A stretch of DNA of 64,000 bases, from positions 8,494,001 to 8,558,000 of the forward strand of contig JAEILZ010000001.1 in the NCBI GenBank assembly GCA_018873225.1. The letters are read 5' to 3'. The DNA is from [Phialemoniopsis] sp. UDSM-2020. Its lineage: Eukaryota > Ascomycota > Sordariomycetes > Thyridiales > Thyridiaceae. The stretch's first letter is position 1, and every line of letters starts with the position of its first letter. Positions 21,659-32,681 of this stretch are shown piece after piece. Made by a program: the position numbers and the translations under genes. A model generated the notes under the pieces. It had not been told where the DNA came from. It worked only from the letters and a program-made list of their open reading frames with translations, and ran no database searches.

Positions 21659-23947
21659 ATGGCGACTGTCATTGCGAATGAGAAGCTCCTCGCTGTAGTC
21701 ACCGATGGTGGTCACCAGGAGGGGACGCCGCCTATGGGGCCGCCTCTTGGTGCCCCAAAGGAGGAGAAGCGATTTTGGTTCCAGCGGACCAAGAGCAATT
21801 ACGACCCCGATGCGACTGCTACCCAGGTATGCTATGCACAACCATGTGCCCTCATTCTCGTTGAAGCTCAGCACACTCATTTGCTCTTGTGGTAGCCAAG
21901 CGTTTTTGATGACCCAACGACGGCCGGACAGTATGCCCCGCCGGACAGCTGGTAAGCTCGTGCTTTGACCTCATTTCTTCATGCTGTGGTCAACGGTGTT
22001 CAGACATGTCCTATAGGGAAAACATTGGACGATTTGACCCCTTGGCCCGATGGACGTGGCGCGAGGAGATCAGGCTGATACGAAAGATCGATATGCGGAT
22101 CATGGTCTGGACGTGCTTCATGTTCATGTCCCTGCAGCTCGATCGTGCCAACCTCGGACAAGCTTTGACGGACCATTTTCTAGACGATATGGGCCTCACA
22201 ACCAATGGTCAGTCTGCGATGAAGAGTGCGAGAAGGAAGACAGCGATGTTGGTGGATTGCAATGTGCACACTAATGCCTGCCTTTCCAGATTACAATCTC
22301 GGCAGTACTGTCAATCTCGTCTGCTTCATCTGTGCGGAGCTCCCTTCACAGCTTGTTTCGAAATGGGTAGGCGTGGACAGATGGGTGCCTACGCAGATGT
22401 TACTCTGGAGTATCATCAGTGGCGCACAGTTCTGGCTGTCCGGTCGGGCCTCCTTCCTGGCTTGCCGCGCTCTGCTTGGTCTCTTGATGGGTGGCTTCAT
22501 TCCTGATGTAAGCTCTTGCCAGCACACAACATCGCCCTTGTCGGCACTGCTAACAAGATCTTTCTCTCAAAACCTAGGTTATCCTATACCTGTCCTACTT
22601 CTACAAGCACCACGAGCTGTCCATCCGCCTCGGTTTCTTCTGGACGTCGATGAACGTTGCTTCCATCATAGCTTCTCTCATGGCATATGGCATTCTACAC
22701 ATGCGTGGAGTTGGCGATATTGCGGGCTGGCGGTGGATGTTCCTCATTGAGGGAATCATGACTGCCGTGGTCGCAGTATTCTCTTACTTGTTGATGCCCC
22801 CAGGACCGTGCCAAACTCGGAGCTGGTTTCGGGGCAAGAATGGCTGGTTCAGCGAGCGGTCAGTTTTGCTTCCGAGCATCTCACTAATCAAGGACAACGC
22901 TTGGCTGATACAAAACTTTGGATCAATAGCGAAGAGACTATCATGGTCAACCGTATCATTCGCGAAGATCCTAGTAAGAGTTCGATGCATAACCGACAGC
23001 CTGTCACGCTCGGCCTATTGTTTGAAAGTCTGAAGGACTACGACCTATGGTAAGCTCGTACCCGTTGTACATCGTGCTCTCGGCAACTGGCTAACATGTT
23101 CACAAAGGCCGGTCTACCTGCTCGGGATGCTATACGCGGTTCCCTGGACACCCGTCAACAAATACTTGCAGTTGTCCCTGACTGGTCTTGGATTCAACAC
23201 CTTCCAGACCAACCTGTTGACAATTCCCGCGACAGTGCTTTCCAGTAAGACCCATAGTTAGCTATGTAAACCTCTGGCCACTGACTGAACCATACACAGT
23301 GATTACGATGTTGACACTTACATACGTGTCCGAAATCATTGGGAGCATCACGTACGTGGCCATGTTCGGCCAGTTTTGGGTGCTTCCCTTCCTGATCTGG
23401 CTCGAAGTCGGATACACAGCGGAGTCGAACAAATGGGTCGTCTACGCCGTCATGATCCTGCTGTTGTCTTATCCAAATCGTGAGTCTACACGGTTTCAAT
23501 GAAACGTGTCCAAAGCCCGCTAACACCTTCGCAGCCCAAGCAATTCAAGCAGCATGGAACTCGCGAAACTCCAATGCCGTCCGTCTCCGAACCGTTTCTA
23601 CGGCAACGTACAACATGTTTTTGCAGACTGGAGGTATCATCGGGTCGAACATATACAGAAGTGGTAAGTCTCTAGCGTCCAATGTCCTCCGTTTCTGCTG
23701 TTTCTGCCTTGACGTGACTGACCTCTCAAAAGACGACGCCCCTCTTTATCGACGTGGTAACAAAGTCTTGCTGGGTATGCTCGTACTCAATGTTGTCCTT
23801 TATCTGGCCACCAAGGTGTATTTTGTTCTTCGCAACAGATCAAGGGCAAAGAAGTGGGATGCGATGACAGAAGAGGAGAGACTCGAATACCTCGAGACAA
23901 CGACGGATAGGGGAAACAAGCGTCTCGACTTCCGATTTGAGCACTAG
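21659..23947 (+). CDS. Dal5-family MFS permease (anion:cation symporter)
   Basis: Ten exons, join(21659..21826, 21896..21951, 22017..22207, 22290..22507, 22578..22858, 22930..23049, 23108..23244, 23300..23479, 23535..23663, 23733..23947), encode 564 aa, and every phase closes. The exon-3 acceptor is placed at 22017 because it rebuilds [19 protein letters not shown]; an upstream AG would create a stop. Family marks are [15 protein letters not shown] at TM1, [65 protein letters not shown] and [19 protein letters not shown], with the C-terminal [14 protein letters not shown]. This subgroup of Dal5-type carriers includes pantothenate/allantoate-like permeases and yeast Soa1, a sulfonate and inorganic sulfur transporter. 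With a sulfatase divergent to it, an organic sulfate or sulfonate substrate is a reasonable inference, not a demonstration. Confidence 0.92.
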
Positions 23948-24528
23948 ATCAGTAGTACGAGCAGCCGGGATTGGGTGGTAGCTAATGGTTCCCTATGTGC
24001 CATGTTCAGATCTCAATGACTCTTGGCAATGATCATGAACTGGCACTGGGGGACAGATACTATGAGGGTAGGTGCTGCACATCGTAGAGGACGGTTACAA
24101 ATGGCCATTCCGTTCGGCCGCAAGCGGCTGGTGTAAATCTGGTAAAGGTCAAGCCGAGGGCAAAGCCAGGGGTAAAGGATCGTGATCGAAGCAAACTCAG
24201 CAAGCCTTCTGAGACAAGAAAAACACATTCACTCCGCCTCAACAACAAGTTTGCATTATTGTCGGTTTCCATTCTTTTCCCATATAAGTCGACCGCTAGT
24301 ACTAGTAGTCTTCTAGAGCGATTGGCTTTGCGTCGCCGTTGGGAAGGATAGCGCCGGTGGTCCCGTCCAGCGTCACGTGCTCCTGTGATGCTTCTGCCAA
24401 GGGCACTCAGCCGCACTCAAGACCCGTTTTCCACATGTGGTGTGACAACTTTGGCGTCGGATGGCTGCACCCATAGATTGGTACGCCTCATCAGCAACAT
24501 CCCGATTACGTCTGTTGTGCAAGGTGAC
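23948..24528. other. Intergenic region with second copy of dispersed repeat
   Basis: 581 bp between the permease stop and the chosen start of the F-box gene. The part 24385-24442 is similar to 19069-19138. The open frame of the next gene runs through this repeat, which is why the start is placed downstream. Confidence 0.5.
24385..24442 (+). repeat. Dispersed short repeat, copy B
   Basis: Partner of 19069-19138. Blocks are collinear, with one deletion of about 14 nt relative to copy A. The repeat lies in the open frame upstream of the F-box protein start at 24529. Confidence 0.55.
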
Positions 24529-25599
24529 ATGAAGCCCGCCGACCCCTCTTCGCCCATCTCGGCCTGGGCAGAGGAGGAGGTGATGCGACGCCTGTTCCGC
24601 GACTCCCCGGACGTCTGGGATCGTATGCTTGAAGAAACCGGCGTTCTTCATGCCATTCAACTATCGCGCAGCCCTGCCTCTTCGGCTGGAGACTTCGACA
24701 AACTTTCGAGCGAAACGCTATTCCTAATACTCCAACACCTCGACCTACAGAGCCTCTGCAAACTCATGGCTGCATCTTTCCGCGCAAAAGAGTTGATTGA
24801 AACGATGCTGATGTACCGGAATCTGCTCGAGTATGCATCCCCTGCGCTGATTGTCCTCGGAAAGACAAATTTGGGTGGTTACCACACAGTACGGGACCTA
24901 CATGATGCTCTGATATCGGAAGCCTGTATATCTTGTCACCGTTTTGGCGCCTTTTTGTTCTTGCCCACCTGCGAGCGTGCGTGTCTCAATTGTCTGCACC
25001 GCAACATGCGTTTTTGGGTGCTGTCGGTGAAGGAAGCCCAGGACACTTACGGGATCCCGCAAAAGGAGGTCCACCGGCTACCCGGCATGATGTCCCTCCC
25101 GGTTGAGAGGCGACGCGGGCGGCGCAAAAAGCTTGTTAGCGTCAGGCATGCTCGAGACCTCGGCTTGGAAATCCACGGCTCGAAGCAAGAGCTGACCAGC
25201 TGGGTCATGCAGTCGGGGAAGATGAAGAAGCAGCTCAATCTGTACACCTGGTGGGCCGACGCGGGAGAGAAGATCCTGGACTGGAATACCGAGGACCCCC
25301 TCCCTCCTCCGAGCAGCTCATACTTTGGCTTTGCCTCAATAAGGTTCCCACACATGCGGCGCGACCAGACCGTCGATACTGGATACTGGTGCGAGGGCTG
25401 TAGATTCAGGAGACAACAAATCAGCAAATTCTCAGTCTACAGCCATGCCATGGACTACATTTGCGAGACTCCTGAGGACGAGAAGGAACTTGCCGTACGG
25501 CATAGGGATGAGTTGCGGGAGTGGTCCAAGTCTGGGCTAAAGGAACACGTCCTCACCTGCACCGGTGCACATGACCTGGTTTGTCATCCAGGAGACTAG
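24529..25599 (+). CDS. F-box-like protein with Cys-rich segment
   Basis: One exon, 356 aa from the ATG at 24529. The frame is open further upstream, but that part overlaps a dispersed repeat and has no family resemblance. Residues 56-90 read DFDKLSSETLFLILQHLDLQ and beyond, an F-box-like helix set expected to bind Skp1. A Cys-rich part follows, with ACISCHRFGAFLFLPTCERACLNC, a pattern of Cys pairs common in fungal F-box proteins and probably zinc-binding. A second CEGCRF motif lies near residue 290. Such proteins are thought to be SCF ubiquitin-ligase adaptors of largely unknown targets and are expanded in filamentous fungi. No partner gene is nearby. Confidence 0.75.
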   Translation: MKPADPSSPISAWAEEEVMRRLFRDSPDVWDRMLEETGVLHAIQLSRSPASSAGDFDKLSSETLFLILQHLDLQSLCKLMAASFRAKELIETMLMYRNLLEYASPALIVLGKTNLGGYHTVRDLHDALISEACISCHRFGAFLFLPTCERACLNCLHRNMRFWVLSVKEAQDTYGIPQKEVHRLPGMMSLPVERRRGRRKKLVSVRHARDLGLEIHGSKQELTSWVMQSGKMKKQLNLYTWWADAGEKILDWNTEDPLPPPSSSYFGFASIRFPHMRRDQTVDTGYWCEGCRFRRQQISKFSVYSHAMDYICETPEDEKELAVRHRDELREWSKSGLKEHVLTCTGAHDLVCHPGD

Positions 25600-26319
25600 G
25601 TTCGGACAATGGCTCTGCCCCTTTGGCTTACCTGGTGCAACAATGACGTTGCTTTGTATGATCAGTCTTGGCACTTGCGTTGGAATAGGGCTTGCCAGGG
25701 GTTCCATCTGCATCTGCAAGCAATTGAAAAGCTCTTCATCCTTACCATGTGAGCATTATGTGTATTTTCTTTATTTACCTTGGATAGGCTACATGCCCCA
25801 AGAGGGTTCTCGACTGCATCAAGAGCCTAGTGCACCTTCAAGACTGGCCTTCAAAGCTTCCGACAATCACAAAGACTATTGTGGAAGAATTCATTTCCAT
25901 TGTTAATCGCACTGCCAAAGAGTGTTTATACGACGCACGACTTTCCTTTCATATCAATGACAGTGATACCCCAAGTGCCTACATCCCTGATGCACAACAG
26001 AACAAAGGCCAGCTAATATTAACTATGGTAACAAAGTTGTTGCCTTTTGTCCAGACTATTGTCTCTCACCGGCTTCTTGTTTTCCTTTGACAATTAATTT
26101 GATCTTTGACATATCCGCGCTTTGTCAAAGCCTGGCAGAAATCGTATATATCGTGTTTCGCTCCATGTAGTTCTGTCCAGTTCACTTTCGTCAACACACA
26201 CCATTAACTATCTTCATCATTTGACACACACCAACGAACACAGCCGCTTGCCACAGTCAAACCCATTCGAGATAGCCTTCCGACAGATATATAGCTCTCT
26301 TGACACCAAATCGACAGCA
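25600..26319. other. No gene recognised
   Basis: 720 bp, AT-richer than the genic DNA around it. Short frames show no similarity I recognise. It probably carries the F-box gene 3' end and eroded sequence. Confidence 0.45.
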
Positions 26320-27138
26320 ATGACAAACGCCATGTTTGAGAATCTTCCCGTCGAGAACATCCTACAAATCGCTGGTTATCTCCACGCAGTGGATCGTCCA
26401 AGCTTGCTCTGGCTGGGCATGACCAAGAAGTCCTTGATGTTGAATTTGACCACAGCCCCCCGTCTGAGGATCTTCATAGGTCGCTCATCGAAGATTTCTT
26501 GTTAACGATGCCGCCACTACAAGAGGTAGTAATTCGTAGCTCGATTGATCTCGACATAGTCGGAAATATCTACAATCAAGGTCTGTCGAAATTGGCGCTG
26601 AAACTCGACCGTTCTGCGACATACATGGGCATGGATGAAGCTCAAATCCGTCGGCTAGTCGATTCATGCCCGGCGTTGGTGACTCTAGAAGTAGCCATTC
26701 GCAGATCTAAGGGAAGCCTCGAAGGAACTCGGCTATACATGACCTTGGTGCAACTCAAGTATTTGAGGTCACTGTCCCTTGTACTGATCTGCTGTCGTTG
26801 CCGACCTCGGCCTTGGTCGCCTGTGGTAGGAAACCCAAGCCAAGCCGCCGAAGACGACAGATGCCGGACAACGATGATCAGTTGCGCTGTTGACAAGAAG
26901 CTAAGCCCTGGCGGTACACAGGCTCGTGCTTGGTACGAGGCCGTCGCGAGCCTTGGAACACCTTAAGCTCACTGTCGACCGGAAGTGTGCCTGTCTACGC
27001 TCGCCAAGGTACCCGGTGCTGGGCGAGATGTTTTATCATAGGCAAAGGTCAGTGACAGTGCGTCCAGCTGTCCGGGATGACGACGACCCGCTCAGTGTGA
27101 CTGAGAATGAGGATACTTGGGACACACATACAAAGTGA
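26320..27138 (+). pseudogene. Frameshifted F-box/LRR-like protein relic
   Basis: The ATG at 26320 opens FENLPVENILQIAGYLHAVD, a good F-box-like start, but this frame stops at about 26505. From about 26440 the next frame continues plausibly (FDHSPPSEDLHRSLIEDFLL, then LRR-like repeats such as GNIYNQGLSKLALKL and CPALVTLEVAIRRS) and stops at 26966. A third frame then carries SRALEHLKLTVDRK, typical of the C-terminal part of such proteins. No GT-AG introns bridge the shifts at the right places, so at least two frameshifts are needed. Alternatively it may be a divergent gene with unusual splicing. It resembles fungal F-box/leucine-rich proteins next to the intact F-box gene upstream. Confidence 0.5.
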
Positions 27139-29228
27139 ACCGAGATTGCCAGCGAGAGCGACAGATGACTGACTATTTCTTATCTTCCAAGGACCACCTT
27201 CGTATACTACGGCAAGTATGGCCGAGGAGCTGGAGTGACACGGAATGGAGGACATGTTGGGAAAGCTTTGACTTGGAAGAGTAGTTGTTGGTGCTCTGTT
27301 GGAGAGGCAATCGACATGATCATGTCGACGACAGCCGGAGATAGGTCAGAGTTCTTGATGCAGGGCTTTGTCTTTTACACCTTTTTTTTTATTTGTTTTC
27401 TTTCTCTTGACTTTCGATGTCTTTACCAACAAACAGATACAGTCTCATTTTCTTGCTTGTCTCTCAAATGCGAAAATTGTGACCAGCTATGGATATCATC
27501 TGACCTCATTGTGTGAAACAAAACTTGCGGAGATCCAGTGTAGACAAAGTCATCAGCAGTGTATGACGAAGGAAACCAAGAGATCCATTGAATGATGCCC
27601 AGAATATCTACAAGGAGAGCCTCACATTCCATCGAGAAATACTAGCTACGAGTCAGCACACACCCGGGGGATGGCAAAAGCTGTTAAAGAGGCTGCCCCA
27701 ATCGAGCTTCGAGCACCTAAACACATGATGCCTATCGCAGCGTTATTCAATTCCCCCCCCCCAGATGACCAATCAACGGGCCAAATCTGGGGACGGACCT
27801 GCACAGAAAGTCAACTTTTGCTTTCCCGTGCGAGATGAGCCCTGCGTGTATGAAGACTTGGGCGACTGTGTATCATTTAGAAGACATGTATGGCGTCAAT
27901 ACGTGGTCTACAAGCCGCACGTCCTCGCTGTTCAGACGAATCCCGGGAGCCACATCAAAAGGAGTAACAGTATGGAGCCTTTGTTCGCCTGGGGTGTCAA
28001 GACGTGTCATTCTCTAAGTGCATGCTTCACAAGGTCTTGGCAATGCATTCACGTTCAACCACACGAATCAAGTTGCATGCGAGTGAACGACATCTGGAGA
28101 TCGGGAGCAATTCTTGGTACCCTTACAGTAGTAGAACACTACAGGGAACGGGTAGGTGGTTGAACAGCCCGATCCCCTTGACAGCTGCGTGTAATACTTC
28201 AATTCATCTTATCATGTGATCGGCTAGTAATAGAGTGGGGTTCATCTGTGAAGGAATTGCCGTTTTGGGCGCAAACCCGTCGAACCATCTTGGCGCAACT
28301 CTGGAAGTTTAGACTACAGATGTCGAGCTGAAGTTGCTCACCGCTTACTTGCTTAGCCATCTGCCTGACACAGCCGGATTGATTTGTAATGCCCATTTCC
28401 CTCCATCCAGACGTCAAGATCACAACAATGGGTCTACTACAATCGCTCTACAGAACACACAAAGGTCTTGATTCCTACTCGGGGCACTTGACCACTTGAT
28501 ACAGGGTATGAAGCGCCAACGCTCATGTGGGATACAGACCTGGAAGGTGTCTGTGACGTCAGCTTGATGGCCTCGGACATTCCTAGTCAGGATTGGTCGG
28601 TCACGGTTGATGCTTCTAAAGCCATTCACTCCTGATACTCTAGCGCACACCGAGACGGCAACTGGAGCAGACAGTTTTTACGCAGATGGATTGCTTGTCC
28701 AACTCGGAACTTTGCCCTCTGTCATAGTATATGCTCCAGGGCTTACTAACATGCCTGGCGCATCACAATGCATCAACCTTTGCAAGCATTGCCATTGATG
28801 GGCGCCGCCGCCGAGCTCACAGCGGCAGATGTTCAGCTGCCGAGCCCATGTGGTAGAGAACTACAAGGCTCTCTTTTCGTCCAATCGACTCCCTTCTACT
28901 TTGTACGCTGTTCAGTTATTAATGAGCTGTGGGATCTTATTGACAGAAGTATCGAGAGGACTTGGGTCGAAATGATGTTCTCAAAGAATTGGAAACCAAG
29001 GCTGTGTTGAGGCATAAACAGGGGTTCGGACTGTGGAGACGGGCTTCGGTACACTCGGGCTTGGGCATGGGAAGAGAGGTTATCGGTGCCTTGGCTGACT
29101 GGCGGCTGGGATTGAATTCATGTGTGAGCCGTACAGAATGTCAACCCTTGCAAGATCGCTATGATTATGCCCTGGTATCAAGTCCTTGCCGCGGAATTCA
29201 TTCCTCTTCATATGTCTGAACCTGAATC
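27139..29228. other. 2.1 kb region without recognisable gene
   Basis: Short frames on both strands, homopolymer tracts (T run near 27383-27390, C run near 27756-27764) and no splice-consistent model. The plus-strand frame 27765-28163 has no family resemblance. It could be decayed coding sequence or a transposon remnant, but no terminal repeats are visible. Confidence 0.45.
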
Positions 29229-30412
29229 CTACTTGCGCCTTTCAGCTTCGTAACGAACCAGTTCCGGGATCGAGTCCACCAAGCTGCGCTGCTTAGGTTC
29301 CCATCCGAGGTACTTTCTAGCCCTATGGGCACTTCCTCTGCTGTTGAGGCCCCATGAAATCCAATCAAAGAAATCTTTGGCTTCGGCTTCCTCGTAAGTG
29401 AAGGCCCTGGTCTTCTCACCTTCGACCAGCCCTTGTCTGTGCGCCTCCTTGACGATCAGTTTGGAGATGTCACTCCAACGGTGACGGCCATTCTCGACAA
29501 GATAATACGCCCGCGGGCCCCAGAGGTCCTCTTCGTTCTCTCCAGGAGAAACCAGAGACGCCCGCGATGCCAGGGCTACGACTAGCGCAGAGAGATCGTG
29601 GACATGGATACTGTGCCACTCGGAAAGCCCAGCACCACTGATAGGCCCAACCCCTTCTTCCAAAGTTGTATTGATCATCATAGGGACCTGTCGACTTCCA
29701 TTGTTGATAGGGCCGCGACCAATGCCAAAGATAGTCGGCGGGCAGACAATCGCAACCTTGACAGCCTCCGGATCTTTGGCCGCAGCAGCTAAAACGATCT
29801 GATCGACATCGCGATGGAAGGCATGATCTGGCAGATTCAGGAGAGCGTCGACACCATCGAGGTCGTCGTATATCTGCTCGGGAATAGGCGCTTCGCCGTA
29901 GCGCTTGTGTTCCATATCATACCAACAGAGGATTCCGGCGCCGCCAATGTGAATGTAATAGCCGGGATTTGCAGCAGAATGGGTCTCACTTAGTCCAGCT
30001 GAGATAGCCCTAGCAGAAGGCTGATGGTCCGAAGAGTCGGCAGTATCTTGACAATGGCGGTAGAATGTCAGCGGAGAGCCGGGCAAAGCTTGCGGGAGGC
30101 GGAAGAAATGAATGCTGCCAACTCACGGATAACGACATCAGCTGCAGCGGCAGCATTCTTCACGAGGTCGTAGTCGTCGAGTGTACCAATGACGACTTTG
30201 ACTGTGGGATGCGCTTCCTGGACCTTTTCCTCGTTTTGCTTGCTCCTCACCAAGACGGTGATCTCCCACGTCGGCTGCGCCTGTTGCAGTGCGAAGAGAG
30301 CATCACCACCAACAAAACCAGATGCGCCAGTCCTGTGGTACGTCACGTCAGTGGAAGATGCACTGCCCGAATTTGCGTGTCGCACTTACAAGAGAACTTT
30401 CTTGGTAGACAT
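29229..30412 (-). CDS. NAD(P)-binding epimerase/NmrA-like protein (extended SDR)
   Basis: Three exons, complement(join(29229..30046, 30127..30332, 30390..30412)), encode 348 aa. The first exon is only 23 nt and supplies MSTKKVLL, which continues into TGASGFVGGD after splicing. This T-G-A-S-G-F-V-G glycine motif is the Rossmann signature of extended short-chain dehydrogenases. Later segments are VVIHTADSSD, YYIHIGGAGILCW, VKVAIVCPPTIFGIGRGP (substrate-loop type) and a C-terminal AHRARKYLGWEPK close to NAD-dependent epimerase/dehydratase proteins. The YxxxK catalytic motif is not obvious, and a Trp-Tyr pair occupies the region. Fungal proteins of this type are often annotated as NmrA-like or NAD-dependent epimerase, and the reaction is unknown. 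No neighbouring gene indicates a pathway. Confidence 0.85.
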
Positions 30413-31785
30413 TTTGTTCGCTTCTGCCTGGAGTGTTGAGCATGGGCAAAAAGAGTCATGGTCGATGGTCCGGGTATTCGTGGCCTGTTATATGCAAGTC
30501 ACTACCCTCTTCGAGGAAAGTGTTCAGCGTAGTCGGTCACTAAATTGCAGGTTGTCGTGGATAATGAGATTTGCCGAAGAGGGGCTTGGTATCCATCAAA
30601 GTGAATCCACATCACCCTGTTTAGTTCATCGAAGTGCATGTATCAAAGTTTCGAGGTGATGTAATCACTGCTAATTATTCATCACTATCGCTTATCTGAG
30701 CCCAAGTCATGCATTTGTCAGTCAAGCTCTCAACAGAAAAAAAAAAAACCAAAAAGAATCTACATGCAGATGCTGCGAAACACTACTATGTGATGATGTC
30801 ACGTCTGTCTGTGGAGAGCACAAGACGCGCTGACCATGCTCAGGCGGTGTAATGGCCTATCCACACCCATGAAGGGGTCTTCATATGCGTAATCGTCTTC
30901 ATTACCACCTTTGCATACCGGTCCGTTGTCATCGGGCTTCTTTGAGACCGATGTGCGCGTCCAAGCCAGTCATTTTTCTATAGGTTTGTACAGTGATGTA
31001 CACGTAGCCTGCTGCGCATCCGTCAGTATTGGGCGGCGGAGCTTGATGCGAAGCAGACTGGCTGCCAGGCATCACGCATGTCCCTGGCTTGAACCAATTG
31101 CATTTCAAAGATGAGTGACGGGATGCCTTGAGACAGAGATGTAGTGAGTCAACCACGACCTTCGATGCATTGCAAGGGCGTGTGATTGATGCATGCTTGA
31201 GTTGCGAAAAGCACGCTCCTTGTATGGTGTCAATGTAGGTGGAACCAGCCATCTTTGGTTACACAAGCTTTTTCTCAACCCCTGAGTCAACTACCCTGCA
31301 TGAATTTGCATCGCCATTTCATTAATTAGAGTCTGAGAGCGCTTCTAGCCTGAATCGGGACGCCCGCCGAGCGCGGGCTGCAGCGACAGCCGCAGGAACC
31401 AAGCCAAGCGAGATTGCGTGTGCACGATGCCTACTTTTCGTCCCGAGGGCATGCAATTATTTTCTCTGGTTACACAGAAAATGGTACCCTGGAGCCTAGC
31501 CGCGCTGGAAAGTTTCCGGATCTGGTTGCCGTATGCCAAAATTAGAGTCCAAACTGGGACAAGAGCAGACACTCTCATGAACAAGCGGGCATGAGATGCC
31601 ACCAAGCCAAAGCCGGGGTCCCGACATTAGGGGCAAACACGGGTTTTTTCATCATGTATAAATACGTCTCTACCTCCTTCAAAAATGCGACAATGCTAAG
31701 GTTGTTCCCCTAAGCTCATCGCTATTGAGATTGAGCCCGACCATAAACCGGCACCTGCGCGACATTCTTGCTTCTGGCCTTCACG
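30413..31785. other. 1.4 kb intergenic region, nothing recognised
   Basis: This should contain the promoter of the minus-strand epimerase-like gene (30413 onward) and that of the secreted-protein gene (up to 31785; TATAAATA at about 31656). A poly-A tract lies at about 30738-30750. No coding or RNA gene is apparent. Confidence 0.5.
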
Positions 31786-32525
31786 ATGCGGAATTTCGTT
31801 TTGTTGGCGAGCCTGCCCCTCTTCGCAGCGGCCTCCCCTCTGAAATGCCGCAACAACTCGACAATCACTCCTGTTGCCCTTCCAAACGTCTGCTCGTCGT
31901 ACCCTCTATACAATGAGACGAATGGCATAGCTGGACCGTGGGTTATCGTCGCTGATTCCACAGGTGACCCGGAGATTGATGGCCACACATCCACCACCTC
32001 AGTCGCCACCGGGTACCAGCCCATATACTGGGGTTCGGTAAGTACCCATATTCATTGCACGTTCTGACCCTGCCACTGACAGCTTCCAAACAGATTGTTA
32101 TCCAGGCAGACATGTCTCTGCCCCACACTCTCATCCGGTGCTCCGGCGATCGGCTTGAAGCCCTGGTCCACGACTATGTCTCGGTCTGCTTGCCTTACTG
32201 TACCGGGCCGCCAAGAGACCCGACTGTGGACAAGCCGCTCAACTGGCGGCCTCTCGCGATCGGCGTCACTCAGGGGCTCAACTTTCAGTCCCAGCTCGGT
32301 GCCTCCCCGAAACCCTTTGCCCACTATGTCGACGGCGTGCGTCAGCCTGGCGTGTTTCTCGGAGCGGACATGGAGGACGGCCAGTTCTCGACGCAGTGGC
32401 TCTTTACTCCGAGCACCAATACAAGGAACGAGAGTACCTTCTACCCTAGCAAGATCTCTGCACCAGCTTCTGAAGGAAGTACTGTGGGATTCCTCAAGAT
32501 CTCCGAAGGGACAGCAGCGGAATAA
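31786..32525 (+). CDS. Secreted protein of unknown function
   Basis: Two exons, join(31786..32037, 32094..32525), encode 227 aa. The N-terminus MRNFVLLASLPLFAAASPLK is a clear signal peptide, with cleavage expected near residue 18. The mature protein has Cys residues near positions 21, 36, 109 and 127-131, the last in VCLPYC. It also has N-glycosylation sequons (NNST, NET, NES). A central conserved-looking part reads GPWVIVADSTGDPEIDG and YQPIYWGSIVIQADMSLP. I recognise no domain. Size, secretion signal and lack of domains fit small secreted proteins of plant-associated fungi, but an effector role is only a possibility. A TATA-like element lies about 130 bp upstream. Confidence 0.8.
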
Positions 32526-32681
32526 AGGCTCGTATGGCGCACTGGAAAGGACAATATTTCTGTCGACGAAACATTATTTTTGGATACTGAAACTTTTAAT
32601 ACTGAAGCTCAAACAGATGTAAATATGGTGCAGATGATTCTAACTCAAGAATAATCTACAGTTTACTTTCGCGCCAGAACT

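Noticed and set aside
22006..22016. Start or exon boundary at the ATG at 22006 in the Dal5-type permease
   Set aside because: Joining exon 2 to an acceptor just before this ATG creates a stop; the acceptor at 22017 restores the conserved family sequence.
27765..28163. 132-codon plus-strand frame as a small gene
   Set aside because: No family resemblance, no signal peptide or domain, in a region that looks decayed.
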